From: Candidatus Kerfeldbacteria bacterium
GTDB taxonomy: Bacteria > Patescibacteriota > Patescibacteriia > UBA9570
Assembly: GCA_016207285.1 (NCBI GenBank)
Contig: JACQPW010000030.1
Coordinates: forward strand, 1 to 7,209
DNA: 7,209 nucleotides
Direction of reading: 5' to 3'
The notes beneath the pieces were generated by a model that searched no databases, had not been told where the DNA came from, and saw only the letters and a program-made list of their open reading frames with translations. This document shows, one piece after another, positions 1 to 4,624 of this stretch; the first letter of the stretch is position 1; the number at the start of each line of letters is the position of its first letter. Both the position numbers and the translations under genes were made by a program.

Positions 1-15
1 GGTGTAGAGTGAGTG

Positions 16-396
16 TTATTTCAAAATCTCTTTAATCTTGGCGACAATCTCACCGGTAGTGAAATTCGCTTTCACCAGATAATCGACAGCGCCTAGTTGT
101 AAACCACGTTCGACTTTACTTTCTTGACCAAAGTTGGACAAAATAATCACTGGGATTTTTTTAATGCTGGCATCGGCATGCGCTTTCAACTTCTCTAAGA
201 CTTCAAAGCCGTCCATCCCTGGTAACATAATATCCAAGAGAATAATCTCTGGTTTGAACTCTTCGGCTTTTTTTAAGCCAGTTTCACCGTCGCCAGCTAA
301 AGAGATATGGAAGCCCTCTTTATCTAACTTGGTTGAGATGAGTTCGCTGAGGAACTTATCGTCTTCAACAATGAGTACTTTCGTCTGGTCTGCCAT
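16..396 (-). CDS. Stand-alone CheY-like response regulator (receiver domain only)
   Basis: The 126-residue product is a single receiver domain with no DNA-binding or enzymatic output domain, so it probably acts through protein contacts after phosphorylation by a histidine kinase that is not in this window. The acidic pocket is E11-D12-D13, the phosphoacceptor is D55 (in LLDIMLPGMDG), the switch Ser/Thr is S87 (VIILSN), the switch aromatic is Y106 and the conserved lysine is K109 (DYLVK). All key residues are present, so it should be phosphorylatable. The first ATG is used and no Shine-Dalgarno precedes it, but a good promoter lies 39-67 bp upstream (435-463). It is divergent from rsmI. Single-domain receivers of this kind occur in two-component, chemotaxis and type IV pilus systems; which process it serves cannot be told from this window. 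Confidence 0.95.
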   Translation of the reverse strand: MADQTKVLIVEDDKFLSELISTKLDKEGFHISLAGDGETGLKKAEEFKPEIILLDIMLPGMDGFEVLEKLKAHADASIKKIPVIILSNFGQESKVERGLQLGAVDYLVKANFTTGEIVAKIKEILK

Positions 397-434
397 ATGG
401 TATTATTAGGTATGAATCTATTCTATAGGTTTAA

Positions 435-463
435 AGTATAAGAAATCTAGCCAAATTTGTAAA
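435..463 (-). promoter_or_regulatory. Sigma70-type promoter for the response regulator gene
   Basis: On the minus strand, TTTACA (463-458, 5 of 6 to the -35 consensus) is followed by a 17-bp spacer and TATACT (440-435, 5 of 6 to the -10 consensus). Transcription would begin near 428, giving a leader of about 30 nt. The -35 box includes the first base of the rsmI ATG on the other strand, so expression of the two divergent genes may interfere. Confidence 0.6.
437..442 (+). promoter_or_regulatory. Possible -10 box for rsmI
   Basis: TATAAG (5 of 6 to TATAAT) lies 20 bp before the rsmI ATG and overlaps the opposing -10 box of the response regulator promoter. No convincing -35 hexamer sits 16-18 bp upstream, so this is a weak call. 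If used, the leader would be only about 14 nt. Confidence 0.3.
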
Positions 464-1179
464 TGGGTACCCTATACACTATTGCCACCCCGATTGGGAA
501 TCTAGAGGATATTACCCTACGAGCCATCCGGCTGCTGCAGGAGGTAAGCTTGATATTATGTGAGGATACTCGAGTAACTAAGCGCCTTTTGAATCATTAT
601 CAGATCACCACCCCCACCCGGCCATACCACCAACACTCTAGTCAACAGACCGAGGCTTGGGTGATGAGCCAGCTCCAAGCCGGGCAAAATATTGCCTTAG
701 TGTCGGATGCCGGGACGCCAACGATCTCCGACCCAGGAGCCCGTCTCGTGTCAGCGGTGATTGCGGCTGGTGGCACAGTCACGCCTATTCCTGGCCCGTC
801 TGCTCTGATCACTGCCTTGCAAGCGGCCGGTGTGGATACCAGTCAATTCACCTTTTACGGATTTTTGCCGCATAAGAAGGGACGCCAGACTCTACTACAA
901 GCCATTGCTGCTGCTGATCATACCATAGTGTTTTATGAATCAATTCACCGCTTAGAGAAAGCCATTACGGCTTTGGCTGACAGTAAAAAATATATTGTGG
1001 TAGCGCGAGAGCTGACTAAAACGTTTGAAGAGTTTATTCGAGGTGACGCCACTAGTGTGGCTACAATCATTCGGCAGCATCCGACCCTTAAGGGTGAGTG
1101 CGTAGTGATTGTGTCACCAGCTCGGTCTGAAACATTGGCCGGCGATACTGCAAAGCCTCACTCACGTGCACGTCGGTAA
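463..1179 (+). CDS. rsmI: 16S rRNA (cytidine1402-2'-O)-methyltransferase RsmI, core-domain form
   Basis: RsmI transfers a methyl group from SAM to the 2'-OH of C1402 in the 16S rRNA decoding centre. The 238-residue protein shows the SAM-dependent tetrapyrrole-methylase fold motifs in order: LYTIATPIGNLEDITLRA (4-21), the EDTR motif (34-37), SDAGTPTISDPG (81-92), PIPGPSA (108-114), FYGFLP (131-136), FYESIHRLEKA (157-167), VARELTKTFEEF (180-191) and KGECVV (210-215). The E. coli enzyme is about 286 residues; here the extra C-terminal domain is missing and the product stops soon after the catalytic core, as I would expect in reduced genomes. The start is the ATG directly before the conserved N-terminal strand; no Shine-Dalgarno is present. 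Its last 92 bp overlap the 3' end of comM on the opposite strand, so the tail beyond residue about 209 is shaped by both genes. Confidence 0.95.
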   Translation: MGTLYTIATPIGNLEDITLRAIRLLQEVSLILCEDTRVTKRLLNHYQITTPTRPYHQHSSQQTEAWVMSQLQAGQNIALVSDAGTPTISDPGARLVSAVIAAGGTVTPIPGPSALITALQAAGVDTSQFTFYGFLPHKKGRQTLLQAIAAADHTIVFYESIHRLEKAITALADSKKYIVVARELTKTFEEFIRGDATSVATIIRQHPTLKGECVVIVSPARSETLAGDTAKPHSRARR

Positions 1180-2641
1180 TGTGCTCGCTATCGCTCAGAT
1201 CAGCAATGGTCCGCGCCAAACGCACAATGCGATGATAACTGCGGGGTGATAATTGCATCACTTGCATGGCTTGACGCAGCAGGCGTAAAGACAACTTATC
1301 AATCAGACAATATTGATCGATGGCTTTATGGGGAATCAAGGCATTCGCTTTAATGGTGGTATGGCGAAAGCGCAATTGCTGGCGACGCAACGCTGCTTGC
1401 ACTCGATCACATAGTTCTGTAACTACCCTCTGATCAGTACCCGTTTGGGTTAAAGTATCGAATTGTAACCTCGGCACATAACACATAATATCCATCCGAT
1501 CTAATAATGGACCGGATAATTTTTTATGGTACTTTTGAATTTGGAGTGGGGTGCAGCGACAATCACGGTCTGGGTCGCCATAATAACCACAGGGGCAAGG
1601 GTTCAGGCTGCCAATAAACAACGGCGCCGCTGGATACGTCACTGCTTGTTCAACCCGGGCAACGGTAATCTGTTGCTCTTCTAACGGTTGACGCAACGCT
1701 TCTAATACCGTTCGCGGGAACTCTGGCATCTCATCAAAAAATAAGACACCGTGATGAGCTAAGGATAATTCTCCGGGGCGTGGAATCCGTCCGCCCCCCA
1801 CAATGGACGCCACCGATGAAGTGTGGTGTGGTTGGCGAAATGGTCGTTTGGTAATGTATGGCTCTTGGGTAGTGAGTAACCCCGCAACGCTATATAATCT
1901 GGTGACCTCGAGCATTTCATCCACGTCCAACGGCGGCAACAATCCCCGCAAGGCTTTGGCCAGAATCGTTTTGCCGGAACCAGGCGGCCCATACAATAAA
2001 GTATTGTGACGCCCAGCGGCCGCCACAGCTAAAGCCCGTTTAATCACCTGATGGCCTTTGATGGCAGCTAGATCATCCACCGACATTACTTGATCGGCCT
2101 GTGGAATCAGATGGGGCTCAATCGGTAAACTGGTATCACCGGCGCAATGGCTAATGACCGCTTGTAAATTGGTGGCGCTATAGACCTTAATACCTGGCAC
2201 GAGTGCCGCTTCTTTAGCATTGCCCCTTGGAACAATGATGGCATCATAGCCCAACTGTTTGGCGAACATGACAATGGATAAGGTTCCACTGACCGGTAAG
2301 ACACTACCGTCCAAGGCTAATTCTCCGATACACAACGGTAATACCGTAGTGGACTTAAGTGCTCGGCTGGCCATAGCAATGGCAATCGCCATGGGCAGGT
2401 CAAACCCCGCTCCTTCTTTACGCCGGTCTCCAGGGGCCAAATGGACCGTAATCCGGGTATCTGGAAAGGTTAAACCGGCCTGTTTCATGGCCGACCGAAC
2501 ACGTTCTTTAGCTTCCTGAATGGCAGCATCGGGTAAACCAACAATAGTATACGTTGGAAAACCGGCAGAAACATCCACTTGGACGTCTACTAACATAGAA
2601 TCGAAGCCTAAGACACAGGCTGAAGAGATAGATGCAAACAT
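1088..2641 (-). CDS. comM: ComM/YifB-family Mg-chelatase-like AAA+ ATPase
   Basis: The 517-residue, full-length product belongs to the YifB/ComM family; ComM of naturally competent bacteria is a hexameric helicase that promotes branch migration when incoming DNA is integrated. The N-terminal ChlI-like domain (about 1-170) has the family motifs YTIVGLPDAAIQEAKERVR and HLAPGDRRKEGAGFDLP. The AAA+ core has Walker A GPPGSGKT (218-225), RPFRQPHHTSS (266-276), Walker B LFFDEMPEF (300-308) and the SGPLLDRMDI arginine region (376-385). A four-cysteine knuckle, NPCPCGYYGDPDRDCRC (C349, C351, C361, C363), is typical of the family. The C-terminal Mg-chelatase-like domain runs to about 500 (SPRSYHRIVRLARTIADL). 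It has its own promoter upstream, and a hairpin ends 4 nt before the ATG. Its last 30 codons lie antisense to rsmI. The name follows family membership; competence in this organism is not shown. Confidence 0.93.
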   Translation of the reverse strand: MFASISSACVLGFDSMLVDVQVDVSAGFPTYTIVGLPDAAIQEAKERVRSAMKQAGLTFPDTRITVHLAPGDRRKEGAGFDLPMAIAIAMASRALKSTTVLPLCIGELALDGSVLPVSGTLSIVMFAKQLGYDAIIVPRGNAKEAALVPGIKVYSATNLQAVISHCAGDTSLPIEPHLIPQADQVMSVDDLAAIKGHQVIKRALAVAAAGRHNTLLYGPPGSGKTILAKALRGLLPPLDVDEMLEVTRLYSVAGLLTTQEPYITKRPFRQPHHTSSVASIVGGGRIPRPGELSLAHHGVLFFDEMPEFPRTVLEALRQPLEEQQITVARVEQAVTYPAAPLFIGSLNPCPCGYYGDPDRDCRCTPLQIQKYHKKLSGPLLDRMDIMCYVPRLQFDTLTQTGTDQRVVTELCDRVQAALRRQQLRFRHTTIKANALIPHKAIDQYCLIDKLSLRLLRQAMQVMQLSPRSYHRIVRLARTIADLSDSEHITDVHVSEALQYRRPMFQTELVTQSLRTHP

Positions 2642-2645
2642 AAAA

Positions 2646-2667
2646 CGCTACCCCAGCTTTGGTAGCG
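2646..2667 (-). other. Stem-loop in the comM 5' leader, directly before the ATG
   Basis: A perfect 7-bp inverted repeat (CGCTACC / GGTAGCG) with an 8-nt loop is followed on the minus strand by TTTT and then the comM ATG. It lies between the predicted comM transcription start (about 2674) and the start codon, occupying most of the leader. It could fold in the mRNA over the ribosome entry region, or act as a weak terminator for transcripts from the upstream cluster, since a short T run follows it. Confidence 0.5.
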
Positions 2668-2680
2668 CTCTTACATTTGC

Positions 2681-2709
2681 ATCTTACCTGAAAAAAATGA
2701 TGGTGTCAA
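2681..2709 (-). promoter_or_regulatory. Sigma70-type promoter for comM
   Basis: On the minus strand, a consensus -35 box TTGACA (2709-2704) is separated by 17 bp from TAAGAT (2686-2681, 4 of 6 to TATAAT). The spacer contains a T7 tract. Transcription would start near 2674, giving a comM leader of about 33 nt. The TGA stop codon of the RNHCP gene (2708-2706) is part of the -35 box. Confidence 0.6.
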
Positions 2710-3032
2710 CTCACCCCCGGCAACTCATTCACTTGCTTCATCATTTTGGCCAGGGCTGCTAAGTCATCTTCGGCTTGCACTTTATTACGCCGCTCAATGC
2801 CACAGCGCTCACAACGTTGCGTAATCACCCAGTGTTTGTTTTCAAATGAGATGTGCACCGGCGGCATTAACCCACCACAGGTCGCTATGCGATCACCCGG
2901 AAACTCATCGACGTGTTTCGATGTAAAACACTGTGGGCAATGATTAGTGTAGCCCGTTCCCTGAACGTTACGACCACACCGTTCACAGGTAAAGTGTTCA
3001 ACGGTGCGTTTGAACTGCTTGCGCGCGATCAT
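2706..3032 (-). CDS. RNHCP-domain zinc-ribbon protein of unknown function
   Basis: The 108-residue protein matches the RNHCP family, small cysteine-rich proteins without a known activity. Visible signature elements are FTCERCG (14-20), TNHCPQC (29-35, the family's RNHCP block with Thr in place of the first Arg), HVDEFPGDR (40-48), CGGLMPP (52-58) and RCERCG (73-78). The seven cysteines C16, C19, C32, C35, C52, C74 and C77, with H31, can plausibly bind two zinc ions. The helical, charged C-terminus (about 80-104) follows the last knuckle. The ATG lies inside lspA (35-bp overlap), so translation is probably coupled to lspA. Its stop codon sits inside the comM -35 box. It could act in RNA or DNA binding, but nothing in the sequence settles that. 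Confidence 0.85.
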   Translation of the reverse strand: MIARKQFKRTVEHFTCERCGRNVQGTGYTNHCPQCFTSKHVDEFPGDRIATCGGLMPPVHISFENKHWVITQRCERCGIERRNKVQAEDDLAALAKMMKQVNELPGVS

Positions 3033-3474
3033 ACTGCCAGAGAATAATAATCCAACCTAACACACTCAAGACGATCATAGTATCTGCTAGATTAAAAACG
3101 CTGCCGAATTTAATCGCAATAAAATCCACCACACCACCATAATACAAGCGATCTAATAAATTACTGACTGCACCAGCCACAATCAGACAGATACAGATAA
3201 ACTCAGCTAGCTGGCCTTGTTGCCACACTTTGACACTTTTGGCACACAGCACCACTAACACTAAACTGACCGCCGCGTAATAGAAGAACGGAAACAATGG
3301 TAAGCTAAGTGCCATTTGCGTGTTGAGGTGAAAACGTAACCACAACCAACCTGATAATAGATTATATTGATCAGTTGGATGAGTTAAAAAATAGACTTTG
3401 CTTAAACGATCGGCAACAAACAATAAAGCTGCAGCGATCGGTGCAGACCACCACACGAAGGGTCGCTTCTCCAT
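2998..3474 (-). CDS. lspA: Lipoprotein signal peptidase (signal peptidase II)
   Basis: LspA is an inner-membrane aspartyl protease that removes the signal peptide from diacylglyceryl-modified prolipoproteins. The 158-residue product is of normal length with four likely membrane segments (about 9-22, 58-78, 89-107, 128-147). Conserved elements are ADRLSK (D22), SNLLDR (N105, D108, R109), VVDFI with catalytic D117, and FNLAD with N128 and catalytic D131. The loop motif usually written NxGxAF appears as NTQMALSL (51-58), keeping Asn and Ala but losing Gly and Phe. The ATG directly abuts the stop of the upstream dksA-like gene, so the two are translationally coupled; no Shine-Dalgarno is seen. 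No lgt or lipoprotein gene is in the window. Confidence 0.93.
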   Translation of the reverse strand: MEKRPFVWWSAPIAAALLFVADRLSKVYFLTHPTDQYNLLSGWLWLRFHLNTQMALSLPLFPFFYYAAVSLVLVVLCAKSVKVWQQGQLAEFICICLIVAGAVSNLLDRLYYGGVVDFIAIKFGSVFNLADTMIVLSVLGWIIILWQYDRAQAVQTHR

Positions 3475-3855
3475 TTACACTGACGGTTTAATGGGTAAAG
3501 CAGTCTCAGCAGCTGGATTAACGCGTAAGCGTTCTACGGCAATGTCCGCTCCAGTTTTAAGGTCTTTACCATAGGTACCATCAGCGATCCGTTGTAACGC
3601 CGCTTCGTGACGGTGTAGCTCGCGTTCTAAATCACCAGTCACCGCTAAATTGACTTCGTAATTTTCGACTTCATCTGGAGAATCAGAATCCGGCTCAAGT
3701 GAATTTTCGTCGCCAAAATTTTCAAACTTGGCAGCATACTCACCGGGCACATGATCACCCACATCTGGTTTGGCTACCGTGCCTAATTCTTCTTTTAATT
3801 CAACAATGCGGCGTTCCAGTAACACCCGAAATTCTTCTAATTGCGCTTGATCCAT
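3475..3855 (-). CDS. TraR/DksA-family protein lacking all four zinc-finger cysteines
   Basis: The 126-residue protein has the DksA layout: an N-terminal helix (QLEEFRVLLERRIVELKEEL), an acidic linker (DENSLEPDSDSPDE), a second helix (about 68-92) forming the coiled coil, and the C-terminal block GTYGKxxKTGADIAVERLRVNP. DksA proteins bind in the RNA polymerase secondary channel and tune initiation. In the family the C-terminal block reads YGxCxxCGxxIxxxRLxxxPxAxxCxxC; here the four cysteine positions are D98, T101, A119 and I122, so no zinc can bind there although the surrounding residues are kept. The frame stays open upstream to 4044, but that stretch is basic and proline-rich and lies over a separate small gene in another frame; I chose the ATG at 3855, where DksA-like sequence begins. 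It is followed without a gap by lspA. Confidence 0.85.
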   Translation of the reverse strand: MDQAQLEEFRVLLERRIVELKEELGTVAKPDVGDHVPGEYAAKFENFGDENSLEPDSDSPDEVENYEVNLAVTGDLERELHRHEAALQRIADGTYGKDLKTGADIAVERLRVNPAAETALPIKPSV

Positions 3856-3871
3856 AAAACAATAAAAGGAA

Positions 3872-4051
3872 TTAAAGTTGGTGGTTGACTTGTTCGGCTT
3901 CGGCATCGGCTTTGCGTTCGCTATCTTGCCAGGCCTTGGTTTCAACCAACGCATCAATAATATCATTAGCGCGGGCTTCTGCGCCAGCGTCGGTATTGGG
4001 TTGACCAGCCGTGGGTTGATCTGGTGTTTTGGCTTGTTCTTCACCTAACAT
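3872..4051 (-). CDS. Small acidic hypothetical protein, 59 aa
   Basis: An ATG at 4051 opens a 59-codon frame ending TAA at 3872-3874, 16 bp before the dksA-like start. The product begins MLGEEQAKTPDQPTAGQPNT and continues as a Glu/Asp/Ala-rich segment with a probable amphipathic helix (NDIIDALVETKAWQDSERKA) and a hydrophilic tail ending QVNHQL. It has no cysteine, membrane segment or signal peptide. An in-frame stop lies shortly upstream and the ATG is the first available. The soluble, acidic composition is normal for a real protein, unlike the basic, Pro-rich reading of the overlapping frame that extends the dksA-like gene. It would be the first gene of the orf59-dksA-lspA-RNHCP cluster. I do not recognise a family. 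Confidence 0.65.
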   Translation of the reverse strand: MLGEEQAKTPDQPTAGQPNTDAGAEARANDIIDALVETKAWQDSERKADAEAEQVNHQL

Positions 4052-4416
4052 AATGGGTAAAATTACTTTATATACGAATTAAGGGGCATCCCCCTCATCA
4101 GCGACCCAAAGGATCGCATAAATATGAGTACGGACACCCCTTGTACCTTCTTGCTGACCTTGTCTGATCTCCCTTAAGAAGATCGGGCAAAGGATTTCCA
4201 CAAGTTAGGTAGAGTGTGTGCCGTACCTACGTCTGGGCTAAGTAGGTTTGCTCCCAATAAATTGGGATTTCTCTAGTACGTCGCTGCCTCCGGCGCTCCA
4301 CCGAAGCGAAGCATTAATTGGAGCTGGCGATGTACCTTTTTATTTTTGTTTTGGTAGCCCGTAAAACATACCAGAGAAATCACTATTTCGAAGTGAGTTC
4401 GAAACAGCTATTTCCC
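4052..4416 (-). ncRNA. Putative structured RNA: long operon leader or independent noncoding RNA
   Basis: No protein gene fits here; instead about 360 nt hold at least eight hairpins. In minus-strand order: 4416-4374 (outer GGGAAAT/ATTTCTC, inner TTTCGAA/TTCGAAA, about 18 pairs with one mismatch), 4373-4352 (TGGTA/TACCA), an A-rich linker (4351-4337), 4335-4276 (GTAC-TCGC/GCGA-GTAC with an inner GCTCCA/TGGAGC), 4267-4252 (TCCCAA/TTGGGA), 4247-4225 (ACCTAC/GTAGGT), 4184-4166, 4117-4101 (GCGATCC/GGGTCGC) and 4095-4082 (AGGGG/CCCCT). Three of these (4374-4416, 4166-4184, 4101-4117) use G-U pairs that would be A-C mismatches on the plus strand, pointing to a minus-strand transcript; the 4276-4335 stem points the other way. 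The 5' boundary is the predicted start of promoter P2. I could not match it to tmRNA, RNase P RNA, SRP RNA, 6S RNA or a riboswitch class. The 3' boundary is set at the next gene only by default. Confidence 0.45.
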
Positions 4417-4422
4417 TGCTAT

Positions 4423-4453
4423 ATCATAGGTAGTAGGCACATAAAAGTGTCAA
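4423..4453 (-). promoter_or_regulatory. Promoter P2 upstream of the structured RNA
   Basis: On the minus strand, a consensus TTGACA (4453-4448) and TATGAT (4428-4423, 5 of 6) are separated by 19 bp, slightly longer than ideal. The expected start, seven bases after the -10 box, is 4416, which is exactly the first G of the long hairpin 4416-4374. Confidence 0.5.
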
Positions 4454-4466
4454 AGTACTTTCTAAC

Positions 4467-4475
4467 TGTTGATAA
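4467..4475 (-). promoter_or_regulatory. DnaA-box-like site at the P1 start point
   Basis: Minus-strand TTATCAACA differs at one of nine positions from the consensus TTATNCACA. It overlaps the last base of the P1 -10 box and the predicted start. With two better boxes about 100 bp away it may be a real DnaA site, but single-mismatch boxes also occur by chance. Confidence 0.3.
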
Positions 4476-4503
4476 GTATACCATGGATTAAGGGCAGGGT
4501 CAA
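4475..4503 (-). promoter_or_regulatory. Promoter P1 in the gmk to orf59 intergenic region
   Basis: On the minus strand, TTGACC (4503-4498, 5 of 6) is followed by a 17-bp spacer and TATACT (4480-4475, 5 of 6). The predicted start is near 4468, inside a DnaA-box-like site (4475-4467). It lies just after the terminator-like hairpin that ends the gmk transcript and would drive the structured RNA and the downstream cluster. Confidence 0.6.
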
Positions 4504-4514
4504 TGTAACTACAC

Positions 4515-4540
4515 AAAAAAGGCCAATTTTAGGCTTTTTT
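4515..4540. terminator. Bidirectional terminator-like hairpin between gmk and P1
   Basis: An A6 run (4515-4520), a GCC/GGC stem (4522-4524 with 4532-4534), a 7-nt AT-rich loop and a T6 run (4535-4540) form a hairpin flanked by A and T tracts, so it has a U-tail on either strand. The GC core is short, and pairing extends through the A/T tracts. For minus-strand transcription it would end the pnp-gmk transcript about 80-105 nt after the gmk stop. Confidence 0.6.
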
Positions 4541-4563
4541 ATGCTCTTGACGCCAACCACAGC

Positions 4564-4572
4564 TTATACACA
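4564..4572 (+). promoter_or_regulatory. DnaA box
   Basis: TTATACACA fits the DnaA-box consensus TTATNCACA at every position. It faces a second perfect box 15 bp away on the other strand. Confidence 0.45.
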
Positions 4573-4587
4573 GGTGCTATCCACCGG

Positions 4588-4596
4588 TGTGGATAA
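4588..4596 (-). promoter_or_regulatory. DnaA box
   Basis: Minus-strand TTATCCACA is the strongest form of the DnaA box. It is also one arm of an inverted repeat (TATCCAC at 4578-4584, GTGGATA at 4589-4595), whose other arm is a weaker, 7-of-9 box (4577-4585). The sites lie in the region just after the gmk stop. Confidence 0.5.
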
Positions 4597-4624
4597 GTAG
4601 CGCCAATTCATGAATTAGCGCTAC
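4597..4624 (-). other. 28-bp palindrome / hairpin overlapping the gmk stop codon
   Basis: GTAGCGC and GCGCTAC flank the palindrome AATTCATGAATT. On the minus strand the RNA would fold into a 12-bp stem including one G-U pair, closed around a CATG loop; on the plus strand that pair is a C-A mismatch, so the structure fits the gmk transcript. The gmk TAG stop (4623-4621) is in the 5' arm. No T run follows, so it is more likely an mRNA 3'-end stabiliser or translation-coupled element than a terminator. Confidence 0.6.

Noticed and set aside
540..560. A perfect GGAGGT inside rsmI upstream of an ATG.
   Set aside because: The ATG is followed directly by TGA and the motif encodes conserved-region residues of RsmI; it is a chance match.
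1759..2009. Open frames on both strands inside comM, and similar ones inside pnp.
   Set aside because: They lie wholly within well-supported genes and show no recognisable domain; they are shadows.
2691..2708. T7 tract (minus strand) after the RNHCP stop as a terminator.
   Set aside because: The only stem before it is GGTG/CACC, four pairs, too weak; the tract is better explained as promoter spacer for comM.
2706..3000. TGA codons possibly recoded to glycine, as in some Patescibacteria.
   Set aside because: lspA and the RNHCP gene both end in TGA at the expected family length, and no long gene here contains an internal TGA.
3856..4044. N-terminal extension giving a 189-residue DksA-like protein.
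   Set aside because: The extension is basic and Pro-rich, unlike the family, and lies over a more protein-like frame; the DksA domain begins at the ATG at 3855.
4082..4101. Minus-strand CTGATGAG followed by a short GC stem, resembling the core of a hammerhead ribozyme.
   Set aside because: After the stem the sequence reads TTAATT, not the required GAAA, and no matching stem III with a cleavage site is present.
4052..4620. Possible tmRNA, RNase P RNA, SRP RNA or tRNA in the long noncoding stretch.
   Set aside because: None of the conserved cores I know is present on either strand: no CCA-ended tRNA-like 3' end, no GAAAGTCC-type P4 segment, no SRP tetraloop region, no cloverleaf.
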